Assembly (NCBI RefSeq): GCF_036226885.1
Contig: NZ_CP109027.1
Location: 5,270,001 to 5,334,000, forward strand
Length of the DNA stretch: 64,000 nt
Origin: Streptomyces sp. NBC_00663
GTDB taxonomy: Bacteria; Actinomycetota; Actinomycetes; Streptomycetales; Streptomycetaceae
Direction of reading: 5' to 3'
Both the position numbers and the translations under genes were made by a program. Under the pieces are notes generated by a model. The model worked only from the letters and a program-made list of their open reading frames with translations, made no database searches and was not told the origin of the DNA. Every line of letters begins with the position of its first letter. The first letter of the stretch is position 1. Below are positions 26,943-36,010 of the stretch, piece by piece.

Positions 26943-27752
26943 ATGCCGCTCGCGCGCGTCAACGGGATCGAACTCAGTTACGACGACCATGGCCCCGCCG
27001 ACCGGGCGGAGCCCGTCGTGATGCTCGCCGGCACCGGCGGGCCGGGACGGATCTGGCGGAGCCACCAGGTCCCCGCCCTCAGGGCGGCCGGCCACCGGGT
27101 GATCACGCTCGACAACCGGGGCATCCCGCCGACCGGGCCGTCCGTCGTCGGCTTCACCCTCGCCGACATGGCCGCGGACGTCGCCGCGCTGATCGAGCGC
27201 CTGGGGGCGGGCCCGTGCCGGGTGGTGGGCCACTCGCTGGGCGGGCTCATCGCGCAGGAACTCGTCCTCGCCCGGCCCGAACTCGTCAGCCGTGCCGTGC
27301 TGATGGCCAGCTGCGGACGGGCGGACGCGCTGATCGCCGCCATGTCGGCGGCCGACATCGAGCTGGCCGACAGCGGCGTCAAGATCCCGCCCTCGGTGTC
27401 GGCGTACCAACACGCCCTACAGAACCTCTCGCCCCGCACGCTCAACTACGAGGACGGGCTGCGGGACTGGCTCGGCATCTTCGAGCTCTCCGCGCCCGAC
27501 CCGTCGACGATCCGCGCGCAACTCGGCCTTGAGGTCATCCCGAACCGCCTTCCGCACTACCGCCGGATCAGGCGCCCCTGCCTCGTCATCGGGTTCCAGG
27601 ACGACCTGGTCGTCCGCCCGCATCTGTCACGCGAACTCGCCCTGGCCATCCCGGGCGCCCAGTACACGGAGATCCCCGGCTGCGGCCACTACGGCTATCT
27701 GGAGCGGCCCGACGCCGTGAACGAGGCGCTCATCGCCTTCCTCGCCGACTGA
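26943..27752 (+). CDS. Alpha/beta hydrolase at the end of the dpg operon
   Basis: 269 residues with nucleophile motif GHSLGG, oxyanion loop GTGGPGRIW, acid in GFQDDLVV and His in PGCGHYGY, so the catalytic triad is intact. ATG 26943 has AAGGA seven bases upstream and lies 31 bases past dpgD, so it is probably in the same transcript. Homologous hydrolases occur in glycopeptide-type clusters; it may act as an editing thioesterase or a product or precursor hydrolase. It is the last cluster gene before unrelated chromosomal genes on the opposite strand. Confidence 0.85.
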   Translation: MPLARVNGIELSYDDHGPADRAEPVVMLAGTGGPGRIWRSHQVPALRAAGHRVITLDNRGIPPTGPSVVGFTLADMAADVAALIERLGAGPCRVVGHSLGGLIAQELVLARPELVSRAVLMASCGRADALIAAMSAADIELADSGVKIPPSVSAYQHALQNLSPRTLNYEDGLRDWLGIFELSAPDPSTIRAQLGLEVIPNRLPHYRRIRRPCLVIGFQDDLVVRPHLSRELALAIPGAQYTEIPGCGHYGYLERPDAVNEALIAFLAD

Positions 27753-27769
27753 GCGGACGCCAGGACGGC

Positions 27770-28651
27770 TCAGAGGGCCCGCAACCGCCGTACGACCTCC
27801 AGCTGTTCCGTCTCCAACGGGCGGCCGTCCTCGATCTCCCACAGACAGTTCTGGAGGACCCGCCCGAGCGTCCAGGCACGCGCGCGTGCCCGGTCCAGAC
27901 CCAGGACGTCCGTCAGGGCGTCGAAGCGCCAGCGCACCTCGCCGGGGTCGAAGCGGTTGTCGATCGCGGGCAGCAGGTCGAAGCCGGGGTCGCCGGCCAG
28001 CGGCTTGGGGTCGATGGCGAGCCAGTCCGCGCGGTCGGCGCCGAGGACGTTGTCGTAGTGCAGGTCCCAGTGCAGCAGCCGGTCGCCGGGCTCGTCCACG
28101 ACCTCCGCCACGGCGGCGGCGCAGTCCGCGACCAGGGCCCGTGCCTCCGGGTCGGCGATCCGGTCCAGTGCCGACGGCGTGCGCTCCAGCATGGCCGAGG
28201 CGATGTCGCCCAGCGCGCGCATGCCGTCCGGGGCCGGTGAGGCGGTCAGGTGGGCCAGGAGGCGGGCTATGACGAGGACGGCCCGGCGGGAGTCGGGGTC
28301 GTAGGACAGCATGCGGCGCGGGTCGAGGCGTTCCAGCAGGATCGTGCCGGTGGCCGCGTCGTGGTCGAGGAGGCGTACCGCGCCGTCGCCGTCCCAGACG
28401 CGCAGGGCGACGGGCTCGCCCTCGCTCTCCTCGTCGAGCAGTTGCAGTTTCAGGACGGCTCCGGTGCCGTCCGCCCGCAGCACGGGCAGGACGAGGGCGC
28501 TGACGCCGTGCATGGCCGCGCCGTCCGGCCGCAGTCCCCAGTCCGCCAGGAAGCGCTCCGCCTGTTCCGGGAGCCCGGCGATGAACGCCCGCCCCGCCGC
28601 TCCGTTGAACTTCTCCTGCGCCGCCGCGAGTCCGGCCGGAATGTCGATCAC
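27770..28651 (-). CDS. Aminoglycoside/hydroxyurea phosphotransferase-like kinase
   Basis: 293 residues, APH(6)/hydroxyurea-kinase family, with the catalytic loop LLHWDLHYDNVLG (HxDxxxxN) and the metal-binding AIDPKPLAGDPGFDL. The family phosphorylates streptomycin-like aminoglycosides or hydroxyurea, but many members in Streptomyces are of unknown substrate. GTG 28651 is the start nearest the conserved N terminus. It converges on the alpha/beta hydrolase with 17 bases between stops and marks the edge of the biosynthetic cluster. Confidence 0.88.
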   Translation of the reverse strand: MIDIPAGLAAAQEKFNGAAGRAFIAGLPEQAERFLADWGLRPDGAAMHGVSALVLPVLRADGTGAVLKLQLLDEESEGEPVALRVWDGDGAVRLLDHDAATGTILLERLDPRRMLSYDPDSRRAVLVIARLLAHLTASPAPDGMRALGDIASAMLERTPSALDRIADPEARALVADCAAAVAEVVDEPGDRLLHWDLHYDNVLGADRADWLAIDPKPLAGDPGFDLLPAIDNRFDPGEVRWRFDALTDVLGLDRARARAWTLGRVLQNCLWEIEDGRPLETEQLEVVRRLRAL

Positions 28652-28684
28652 GCCGCGAGCGTACCGGCGTGGGTAAATCGGCTC

Positions 28685-29338
28685 ATGCGAATGAGGCGGG
28701 GCCTGCACAGGGTGTGGACGTACGTGCGCGGCGCGCCCGGCACGTACATCTGGCTGGCCGTCCTGTTCGTGACGACCGTCGCCCTGCATCACATGTCGCC
28801 GGAGTTCGAGGAGCAGTTCCTGCGCCAGCGCTCGACCAACATCCGTGAGCTGTCGAGCAATCCGGTGCGGGTGCTGGTCTCCAGCGCGATGTGGATCGAC
28901 GGCGGGGTCTGGCTGCCGTACGCCGTCCTGTACTCCGTCTTCCACGCGCCGGCCGAGCGCTGGCTGGGGACGGCGCGCTGGCTGGCGGTCTGCGCGGCGG
29001 CGCATGTGCTGGCGACCCTGATCAGCGAGGGGGCGCTGCTGTGGGGCATCCGGCACGGGATGGCGCCCGAGTCGGCCGTCAACACCCTTGACATCGGCGT
29101 GAGTTACGCGCTGGCCGGGGTGGTGGCGGTGCTCGCGTACCGGATCCCGGTGCCCTGGCGGGCGCCGTACGCCGCCGCCGTGCTGATCGTCTACGGCGTG
29201 CCGCTCGTCACCGGCCGGACCTTCACCGACCTCGGCCACTTCACCTCGGCGCTGATCGGATTCGCGTGCTATCCGCTGGTCAGAGGCCGGGAAAGACCAC
29301 GAAATCCGAAGGAGACAGCGGCGGCCGTGGGCGGCTAA
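28685..29338 (+). CDS. Rhomboid-like multispanning membrane protein
   Basis: 217 residues with about six hydrophobic segments (for example TYIWLAVLFVTTVALHH and VVAVLAYRI). It resembles the actinobacterial rhomboid-like family but lacks the GxSx protease serine motif, so peptidase activity is doubtful. ATG follows TAAATC by five bases and no ribosome site is seen, which suggests a leaderless message. Function unknown. Confidence 0.7.
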   Translation: MRMRRGLHRVWTYVRGAPGTYIWLAVLFVTTVALHHMSPEFEEQFLRQRSTNIRELSSNPVRVLVSSAMWIDGGVWLPYAVLYSVFHAPAERWLGTARWLAVCAAAHVLATLISEGALLWGIRHGMAPESAVNTLDIGVSYALAGVVAVLAYRIPVPWRAPYAAAVLIVYGVPLVTGRTFTDLGHFTSALIGFACYPLVRGRERPRNPKETAAAVGG

Positions 29339-29347
29339 CGTCCCCGC

Positions 29348-30754
29348 ATGAGCAGCTCGGCCAACGCTGTCGTGAACGGCGGCATCTCGTTCTGGTTCGC
29401 GGACGACGGTTTTCCGGCGGTACGGGAGCCCCTCGCCGGTGACGCCACGGCGGACGTGGTGATCGTCGGCGGCGGTTACACGGGCCTGTGGACCGCGTAC
29501 TACCTCAAGAAGGCGGCCCCCTTCCTGCGCGTCACCGTCCTGGAGCAGAAGTTCTGCGGCTACGGCGCCTCGGGCCGCAACGGCGGCTGGCTCTACAACG
29601 GCATCGCGGGCCGCGACCGCTACGCGAAGCTGCACGGCCACGAGGCGGCGGTGCGGTTGCAGCGGGCGATGAACGACACCGTCGGCGAGGTCGTCCGGGT
29701 CGCCGAGGACGAGGGCATCGACGCGGACGTCCACCAGGGCGGCGTGCTCGAAGTGGCCCGTACGCCCGCCCAGTTGGCCCGGCTGAAGGACTTCCACGCG
29801 CACGAGCTGTCGTACGGCGAGAAGGACCGCGAGCTGTACGACGCCCGGGGGACGGCCGAGCGGATCCGGGTCGCGGACGCCGTCGGCTCCTCCTGGACCC
29901 CGCACGGCGCGCGCCTGCACCCCGTGAAGCTGGTGAAGGGGCTGGCCGCGGTCGTCGAGGCGCTCGGGGTGGTCATCCACGAGGGGACGCCGGTGACGGA
30001 GATCCGGCCGAAGCACGCGGTGACGCCGTACGGCACGGTCCGCGCCCCTTATGTGCTGCGCTGCACCGAGGGGTTCACGGCGAGCCTCAAGGGCCAGCGA
30101 CGGACCTGGCTGCCGATGAACTCGTCGATGGTGGTCACCCAGCCGCTGACGGACGAGCAGTGGGAGACGGTCGGCTGGGACGGGCGCCAGGCGCTGGGCG
30201 ACATGGCGCACGCGTACATGTACGCGCAGCGCACGGCCGACGGGCGGATCGCGCTGGGCGGACGCGGGGTGCCGTACCGCTTCGGCTCGCGGACGGACAA
30301 CGACGGCCGGACCCAGGAGGCGACGGTCGAGGCGCTGCGCGAGATCCTCGTGAGCTTCTTCCCGTCACTGGCCGGGGTCGCCGTCGAACACGCCTGGTCG
30401 GGCGTGCTGGGCGTCCCGCGCGACTGGTGCGCGACGGTCACGTTGGACCGGGCTACGGGCCTCGGCTGGGCCGGGGGTTACGTCGGCTCGGGCGTGGCCA
30501 CCACCAACCTCGCCGCCCGCACCCTGCGCGACCTGGTGCAACTGGACTCCGGCCAGGCCGGCCGGACCGCTCTCACGGATCTGCCGTGGGTCGGACACAA
30601 GGTCCGCAAGTGGGAGCCGGAACCGTTCCGCTGGCTCGGCGTCCAGGGCATGTACGCGACGTATCGAGCGGCGGACCGGCGGGAGGCGGCGTCGCACGCG
30701 GCGGGGTCGTCGCGGTTGGCGCGGTTGGCGGATCGGGTCGCGGGTCGGCACTGA
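29348..30754 (+). CDS. FAD-dependent amino-acid/amine oxidoreductase (DAO family)
   Basis: 468 residues. The N-terminal Rossmann motif VVIVGGGYTGLWTAYYL binds FAD, and YGASGRNGGW is the second FAD-contact motif typical of gamma-glutamylputrescine-oxidase-like DAO enzymes. The C-terminal GLGWAGGYVGSGVATTNLAARTL closes the FAD site. It probably oxidises an amine or amino acid in the cytoplasm; substrate not identifiable. The start is nine bases after the rhomboid-like gene. It converges with the MFS gene. Confidence 0.85.
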   Translation: MSSSANAVVNGGISFWFADDGFPAVREPLAGDATADVVIVGGGYTGLWTAYYLKKAAPFLRVTVLEQKFCGYGASGRNGGWLYNGIAGRDRYAKLHGHEAAVRLQRAMNDTVGEVVRVAEDEGIDADVHQGGVLEVARTPAQLARLKDFHAHELSYGEKDRELYDARGTAERIRVADAVGSSWTPHGARLHPVKLVKGLAAVVEALGVVIHEGTPVTEIRPKHAVTPYGTVRAPYVLRCTEGFTASLKGQRRTWLPMNSSMVVTQPLTDEQWETVGWDGRQALGDMAHAYMYAQRTADGRIALGGRGVPYRFGSRTDNDGRTQEATVEALREILVSFFPSLAGVAVEHAWSGVLGVPRDWCATVTLDRATGLGWAGGYVGSGVATTNLAARTLRDLVQLDSGQAGRTALTDLPWVGHKVRKWEPEPFRWLGVQGMYATYRAADRREAASHAAGSSRLARLADRVAGRH

Positions 30755-30794
30755 GCGCCGCGGTCGCGGGACGCACTGAGCGCCACCGGCCGGC

Positions 30795-32288
30795 TCACGC
30801 CACCGATTCCGGTACGGGAGCCTGCGCCGCCGCTCCCTGCCCGGACGGCTTCGCCGTCACCATCAGCGCCGCCACCACCCCCGCCAGCAGCATGATTCCC
30901 GCCGCCCACCAGATCGCGACCGTGTACCCGTGCACGACCGCCTCCTTCGTGACCAGGTCCCGGTCGGCGCCGCCGCTCAGGTGGGCCGCTACATAGGCCG
31001 CGCTGCTGGTCGTGGCGATCGTGTTGAGCAGGGCCGTGCCGATCGAACCGCCCACCTGCTGGGAGGTGTTGACGGTGGCCGAGGTGACGCCGGAGTCCTG
31101 CGGAGCCACGCCCGCGGTCGCGGTGGCGAAGACCGGCATGAAGGTGAGGCCCATGCCGAGGCCCATGAGGATCAGGGCGGGGAGGATCTCCGTCGGATAG
31201 TCGGAGTCGATCGTCATCCGGGTCAGGATCACCATGCCGCCCGCGGCGAGGACCATGCCGGGAGCCATCAGCATCCGGGGCGGCACGCGGTCCATCAGAC
31301 GGGCCGAGATCTGCGTGGAGCCGATGATGATCGCGGCCGTGAGGGGCAGGAAGGCCAGGCCGGTCTTGACGGGTGAGTAGGCGAGGATCACCTGGAGGTA
31401 GTAGGTCATGAACAGGAACAGGCCGAACATGCCGATGACGGCGAGGCCCATGGTCAGGAAGCAGCCGGCCCGGTTGCGGTCCTTGACGATGTGCAGGGGG
31501 AGCAGCGGCACGGGGGCCCTGGTCTGCCACCACACGAAGGCCGACAGAAGGACCACGCCGGCCGCGAAGAGCCCCAGCACCAGGGAGTCCGTCCAGCCGC
31601 GCGGCTGGGCCTCGCTGAAGCCGTAGACGATGGCGACCAGTCCGCCGCAGCCCAGCAGCGCGCCGGGCACGTCCAGGCGGACGTCCGCGTGTCCGGGGCG
31701 GTCGTGGAGGAGGGCCAGCGCGCCGAAGACGGCGACGACGGCGATGGGGACGTTGACGTAGAGGCACCAGCGCCAGTCGAGGTACTCGGTGAGCAGCCCG
31801 CCGACGATGAAGCCGATGGCGGAGCCGGAGCCGGCGAGGGCGCCGTAGATGCCGAAGGCCTTGCCGCGTTCCTTGGGGTCCGTGAAGGTCGTGGTCAGAA
31901 GGCTGAGCGCGGAGGGGGCCAGGACCGCGGCGAAGACGCCCTGAAGGGCTCGGGCACCGAAGAGCATGCCGGAGTTCTGGGCCGCGCCGCCGAGGGCGGA
32001 GGCGGCGGCGAAGCCGATGAGGCCGATGACGAACGTGCGTTTGCGGCCCACGAGGTCGGCGATCCGGCCGCCGAGCAGGAGAAGGCCGCCGAAGGCGAGG
32101 GTGTAGGCGGTGATCACCCATTGCCGGTTGGCGTCGGACATGCCCAGGTCCTCCTGTGCGGAGGGGAGGGCGATGTTCACGATGGTGGCGTCGAGGACGA
32201 CCATCAGCTGGGCGAGGGCGATGATCACCAGGCCCCACCAGCGGCGGGGGTCGGCCTGATCCGGTTCACCTGTTTGGGTGACACTCAC
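30795..32288 (-). CDS. MFS drug exporter, DHA2/EmrB-QacA family
   Basis: 497 residues with about 14 predicted transmembrane helices, the DHA2 motif A GGRIADLVGRKR and motif C-like GSGSAIGFIVGG. Proton-driven efflux of hydrophobic or cationic drugs is typical. GTG at 32288 follows the conserved position before the first helix (PRRWWGLVIIALAQLMVVLDATIVNIALPS region). No adjacent TetR regulator is present. Confidence 0.93.
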   Translation of the reverse strand: MSVTQTGEPDQADPRRWWGLVIIALAQLMVVLDATIVNIALPSAQEDLGMSDANRQWVITAYTLAFGGLLLLGGRIADLVGRKRTFVIGLIGFAAASALGGAAQNSGMLFGARALQGVFAAVLAPSALSLLTTTFTDPKERGKAFGIYGALAGSGSAIGFIVGGLLTEYLDWRWCLYVNVPIAVVAVFGALALLHDRPGHADVRLDVPGALLGCGGLVAIVYGFSEAQPRGWTDSLVLGLFAAGVVLLSAFVWWQTRAPVPLLPLHIVKDRNRAGCFLTMGLAVIGMFGLFLFMTYYLQVILAYSPVKTGLAFLPLTAAIIIGSTQISARLMDRVPPRMLMAPGMVLAAGGMVILTRMTIDSDYPTEILPALILMGLGMGLTFMPVFATATAGVAPQDSGVTSATVNTSQQVGGSIGTALLNTIATTSSAAYVAAHLSGGADRDLVTKEAVVHGYTVAIWWAAGIMLLAGVVAALMVTAKPSGQGAAAQAPVPESVA

Positions 32289-32383
32289 CCCGTCAGAAGA
32301 CCATGAATCGGGACGTACCGCATCCGCGAGAGGCGCCTCATCGTCGAGCTCTGTGGTGGCTCATGGTCGAGCCTCGCGGCGGC

Positions 32384-33364
32384 TCATGGTTCGAGTACGA
32401 CCTTCCCGGTGGTCCCCCGTGTCTCCAGCGCCCGGTGCGCGGCGGCCGCCTCGGCGAGCGGGAAGCGCTGCACCGCCGGGGTGAGGCGGCCCACGGCGGC
32501 CTCGGTGAGGGCGCGTAGTTCCAGCGTGCGGACGGGGTTGGGGCCGCCGGCCTTCCGCATCATCACGGGGCCGAGGACCTGTTCGGAGACCCCGTCGACG
32601 AGGTGCGGCGCGCCGCCCTGGATGCCTTCGGCGGACCAGCCGAACACGAGGTGCCGGCCGCCGGGGGCGAGGAGGGCGAGGGCCTCGCGGGCCACGTCGC
32701 CGCCGACACCGTCGAAGACGACGGTCACCTTGTCGCCGCCGAGGTGGGCGCGGACCTTGTCGGGCCAGGCCGGGTCCCTGTAGTCGACGGCGAGATCGGC
32801 GCCGTTCGCCTCGACGAGGGCGGTCTTCGCGGGGCCTCCGGCGAGGCCGACGACGGTGGCGCCGGCGTTCTTGGCGTACTGCACGAGCAGGGTGCCGATA
32901 CCCCCGGCGGCGGCCGGGACGAGGGCCACGGAGCCGGGGCCGAGCTCGCTGAACTGGAGGATCCCCATCGCCGTACGGCCCGTCCCGATCATGGCGACGG
33001 CCTCGGCGAAGTCCAGGTTGCCGGGAATCTCGTGGACGCGGTCGACATCGGTGACGGCGAGCTCGGCGTAGCCGCCGGGCGCGAAGCCGAGGTGGGCGAC
33101 GACGCGCTTGCCGAGCCACAGGGCGGCGACGCCGTCGCCGAGGGACTCGACCACACCGGCGACCTCGCGGCCGGGGACCGTGGGCAGACGGGGCGGTTCG
33201 GGCAGCGGGCCCTGGGCGCCCTCGCGCAGGGCGGTGTCCAGGAGGTGGACACCGGAGGCCCGTACGGCGATACGGACCTGGCCCGGGCCGGGGCAGGGGT
33301 CCTCGACCTGTTCGAGGACGAGGTTCTCGGCCGGGCCGAAGGCGTGCAGGCGGACGGCGTGCAT
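32384..33364 (-). CDS. NADPH:quinone reductase (zinc-independent MDR family), SoxR-controlled
   Basis: 326 residues. MDR fold with the nucleotide-binding motif AAAGGIGTLLVQYAKNAGA and no zinc-ligand Cys cluster, as in quinone oxidoreductases. It starts at MHAVRLHAFG; the upstream in-frame ATG would add residues encoded by promoter DNA. A SoxR box lies 57-76 bases upstream, matching the S. coelicolor SoxR-regulated reductase (SCO4266 from memory). It probably detoxifies quinones or redox-cycling pigments. Confidence 0.92.
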   Translation of the reverse strand: MHAVRLHAFGPAENLVLEQVEDPCPGPGQVRIAVRASGVHLLDTALREGAQGPLPEPPRLPTVPGREVAGVVESLGDGVAALWLGKRVVAHLGFAPGGYAELAVTDVDRVHEIPGNLDFAEAVAMIGTGRTAMGILQFSELGPGSVALVPAAAGGIGTLLVQYAKNAGATVVGLAGGPAKTALVEANGADLAVDYRDPAWPDKVRAHLGGDKVTVVFDGVGGDVAREALALLAPGGRHLVFGWSAEGIQGGAPHLVDGVSEQVLGPVMMRKAGGPNPVRTLELRALTEAAVGRLTPAVQRFPLAEAAAAHRALETRGTTGKVVLEP

Positions 33365-33420
33365 GAAGGCTCCCTGGGCGGCTGCGGTTGAGGCGGCTGT
33401 TGTCGAGGCCCCAGCCTTCA

Positions 33421-33440
33421 ACCTCAAGCATGCTTGAGGT
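33421..33440 (-). promoter_or_regulatory. SoxR box in the quinone reductase promoter
   Basis: Perfect 20-base palindrome ACCTCAAGCATGCTTGAGGT. Its CCTCAAG-N4-CTTGAGG core is the enterobacterial and Streptomyces soxbox. On the minus strand TTGACC and a weak AAGGCT hexamer flank it with a 19-base spacer, the long spacing MerR-family activators correct. It overlaps the last codons of the upstream FAD gene. Confidence 0.88.
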
Positions 33441-34584
33441 CAAGGGCGTTACGGCCGAGAGCCAGGGACACGGCGGTGAGCGCGCTGTTGAAGGAGACCT
33501 CGGACAGCACGCCGGGGGCGGCGACCTGGTCGCCGGCGAGGTAGACGCCGTCGCCGCGGTCGATGGCGGGGCGGTCCCGCCAACTGGTGCTCGGCAGGTC
33601 GACGGCGCCGGTACGGCCGTTCGCGACGGCCTCGCCGCGCCAGGTCACGCGGGTGCGCCAGCCGTCGAAGGCGAGGTCGAGGAGCTGCTCGGCACGCGCG
33701 ACGCCGTCGGCCTTGGACTCGTGCGGGGCGAGCGGGATCTGGCCCTGGATCAGCTGTTCGCCGGCGGGAGCGAGGGTGCGGTCCTGGGCGGTGAAGCGCT
33801 CGATCCAGCCCGGGGAGTCGAGGTCGGAGACGGCGAAGGCGTCGCCGCGCCGGGTGCGGACGGCGAGGTCGACGAGAGCCGTACGGCCGCTCGCCCAGGT
33901 CAGCGAGTCGTCGGCGAGGAGACGGCGGGCGGCGGCGAGGGAGGTGGCGACGATCACGGGCGTGTCCGTGGGGAGCGTGTCGACGCGGGACAGGGTCTCC
34001 ATACGGACGCCGAGGTTCCAGGCGCGGGCGGCCATACGGTCGACGACGCTCGCCCAGCCGCCGACCGGGTAGTGCGCCTCGGGCGGCAGCTTGGTGGCGC
34101 GGCGCAGGCGCTCCTGCACGAACGCCGCGGACAGGGAGCCGGGGTCGTGGTGGAACAGGGCGACGGCCGAGTAGTGGGCGGCGGCACGCGCGGCCTCCTC
34201 CCCGGCGATGGGGGCGGCCCAGGTCAGGAAGTCGGTGTCGACGGGGGCCTGGGGGAGGCCGGGGCGCAGCAGCTTGAGCAGGGCGAAGGGCGGGGTGCGG
34301 CGCAGGACGCCCTTGTGGCGCAGCCGTAGCCGGGCCGCCTCCAGGGGCGGCAGCGGGGCGAGCGGGCCGATGAGGTCGCGCTGCTTGAGCCAGGCCCAGT
34401 GCGGGCCGCCGTTGTAGAGGGCGTGCGGGCCCTCGTTGGTCCGGTACGGCCCCTCGGCGGTCCGGGCCCGCCCGCCGAGGGTGTGGTGGGCCTCGTGGAG
34501 GGTGACCTTGGCGCCCGCTTCGGCGGCGGTGACGGCCGCGGTGAGTCCGGCGAGGCCGCCGCCGATGACGGTGATGCGGTGCAT
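33424..34584 (-). CDS. FAD-dependent amine oxidase/phytoene-desaturase-like protein
   Basis: 386 residues. The N-terminal dinucleotide motif ITVIGGGLAGLTAAVTAAEAGAKVTLHEA and GGRART are typical of the protoporphyrinogen oxidase/phytoene desaturase superfamily; GVYLAGDQVAAPGVLSEVSFNSAL near the end closes the FAD site. ATG 34584 has GAGGAA upstream. Substrate unknown. Its 3' end lies inside the soxbox of the next gene, so readthrough could link the two. Confidence 0.85.
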   Translation of the reverse strand: MHRITVIGGGLAGLTAAVTAAEAGAKVTLHEAHHTLGGRARTAEGPYRTNEGPHALYNGGPHWAWLKQRDLIGPLAPLPPLEAARLRLRHKGVLRRTPPFALLKLLRPGLPQAPVDTDFLTWAAPIAGEEAARAAAHYSAVALFHHDPGSLSAAFVQERLRRATKLPPEAHYPVGGWASVVDRMAARAWNLGVRMETLSRVDTLPTDTPVIVATSLAAARRLLADDSLTWASGRTALVDLAVRTRRGDAFAVSDLDSPGWIERFTAQDRTLAPAGEQLIQGQIPLAPHESKADGVARAEQLLDLAFDGWRTRVTWRGEAVANGRTGAVDLPSTSWRDRPAIDRGDGVYLAGDQVAAPGVLSEVSFNSALTAVSLALGRNALDLKHA

Positions 34585-34741
34585 GGGTGGGTGTTCCTCT
34601 CGGTCGGGACGTGGGGGGTCGATGTGTGGGCTGCTGCGGATACGACGTCCGCGCGCGCGGAAATGTGACGTCAGGGGGTGTACTCGCAGGTCAGGGCGTG
34701 GGTCCCGGGCCGTTGTCAGTGGTGGGGTGCAGCATGGGGGC

Positions 34742-35452
34742 ATGGCGAGGCGAGCGGCGGGCGGGACGGGCAGGACGGGCGGGGCCGTTGGTGGCGGCGG
34801 GTCCGGTGTGAGGGCGGCGCGGCGGCCGGAGGTGCGATTGCCCGCGCTGGAGGCGTACGGCGGGGAGCTGGAGCCGGACGGGGACTACGACGGACTGGAG
34901 TTCCGGGACCTGGACCTCGCCGGGCAGGACGGCGGGGGCGCCCGGTTCATGGACTGCGCGCTGACCGAGTGCGCGCTGGACGAGACACGGCTGCGCCACG
35001 CGCGCTTCCTGGACTCGGTCCTCACCGGTGTGCGGGGCGTCGGCACGGATCTGTCCGAGGCGACGCTGCGTGACGTCGAATCGGTGGACGCGCGGCTGGG
35101 CGGGGTGCAGTTGCACGGGGCGGTGCTGGAGCGGGTGGTGATCCGCGGCGGCAAGATCGACTACCCGAACCTGCGGGCGGCCCGCCTCAGAGACGTCGTC
35201 TTCGAGGGGTGCGTGCTGGTGGAACCGGACTTCGGAGGCGCCCGCCTGGAGCGCGTCGAGTTCATCGACTGCGCCCTCAGACGCGCGGACCTCACCGGCG
35301 CCACCCTCACGGACGTCGACCTGCGCGGCGCGGCCGAACTGGACATCGCCCGAGGGGTGGAGCGACTGGCGGGGGCGGTGGTCAGCCCGGCACAACTGCT
35401 CGATCTGGCACCGGTACTGGCGGGGCAGCTGGGGATCCGGGTGGAGGGCTGA
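34742..35452 (+). CDS. Pentapeptide-repeat protein
   Basis: 236 residues. After a basic Gly-rich leader of about 25 residues, positions about 45-210 show the five-residue A(D/N)LxX-like periodicity (TRLRHARFLDSVL, ADLTGATLTDVDLRGA), predicting a right-handed quadrilateral beta-helix. Some members mimic DNA and shield gyrase; nothing here shows that role. It is divergent from the FAD gene over 157 bases. Confidence 0.88.
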   Translation: MARRAAGGTGRTGGAVGGGGSGVRAARRPEVRLPALEAYGGELEPDGDYDGLEFRDLDLAGQDGGGARFMDCALTECALDETRLRHARFLDSVLTGVRGVGTDLSEATLRDVESVDARLGGVQLHGAVLERVVIRGGKIDYPNLRAARLRDVVFEGCVLVEPDFGGARLERVEFIDCALRRADLTGATLTDVDLRGAAELDIARGVERLAGAVVSPAQLLDLAPVLAGQLGIRVEG

Positions 35453-35473
35453 GGATGCCGTCGACCGGCGTTC

Positions 35474-35935
35474 TCAGCCGATGAGGGCCTGGAAGCTCTC
35501 GATGGTGCGGCGGCGCGCGGTCATGAAGGCGAGCCACGAGCCGTCGGCGTAGTGCACACGGAAGCGCGCCAGCAGCTGGAGGCGGGGACGCCGTTCGACC
35601 CGGACGACCCAATCGCGTGGGACTTCCCACACGGGGACGCCGTCCCGCTGCCCGACCAGCCCGACCCGCTGGTCGGTGACCCGCAGGACGAGGGCGCCGC
35701 CGGCGGTCCGCGGCATGCTCGCGGCGATGCTGCCGGCTCCACCGGAGGCGGCGCCGACGGTGTGCATCAAGTGGTCGCCCAGTTCGCCGCCGCGTTGACC
35801 ATGGCCGTGGATCTTCATCTTGACGCCCTTGGCGTCCTTGGCCGGGACGACTACGCCGTAGGTCTGGAGCTGCTCGCCGGCGGCCAACTGGCTGCGTGCG
35901 GAGCGTTCGTTGAGGGAGAGGGTGGGTTCGGACAC
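35474..35935 (-). CDS. Conserved actinobacterial protein of unknown function
   Basis: 153 residues, not recognised by name. It is basic, soluble and without signal peptide, with a Gly/Ala-rich centre and a C-terminal half of alternating strands (LVLRVTDQRVGLVG, WVVRVERRPRLQLLARFRVHYADGSWLAFM) suggestive of a PH-like fold. It converges with the pentapeptide gene with 21 bases between stops. Confidence 0.7.
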   Translation of the reverse strand: MSEPTLSLNERSARSQLAAGEQLQTYGVVVPAKDAKGVKMKIHGHGQRGGELGDHLMHTVGAASGGAGSIAASMPRTAGGALVLRVTDQRVGLVGQRDGVPVWEVPRDWVVRVERRPRLQLLARFRVHYADGSWLAFMTARRRTIESFQALIG

Positions 35936-36010
35936 GAGGCGCGATCGTACCGGGGGCGTGTAGGCCGGCCCGTGGGGGCCCGCCCGTGACGCGCATATCC
36001 CCGGCCGGGC

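Noticed and set aside
27770..30211. Long minus-strand frame that would extend the APH-like kinase by 520 residues
   Set aside because: The extension runs through the rhomboid-like and FAD genes on the other strand; the kinase fold begins at the GTG at 28651.
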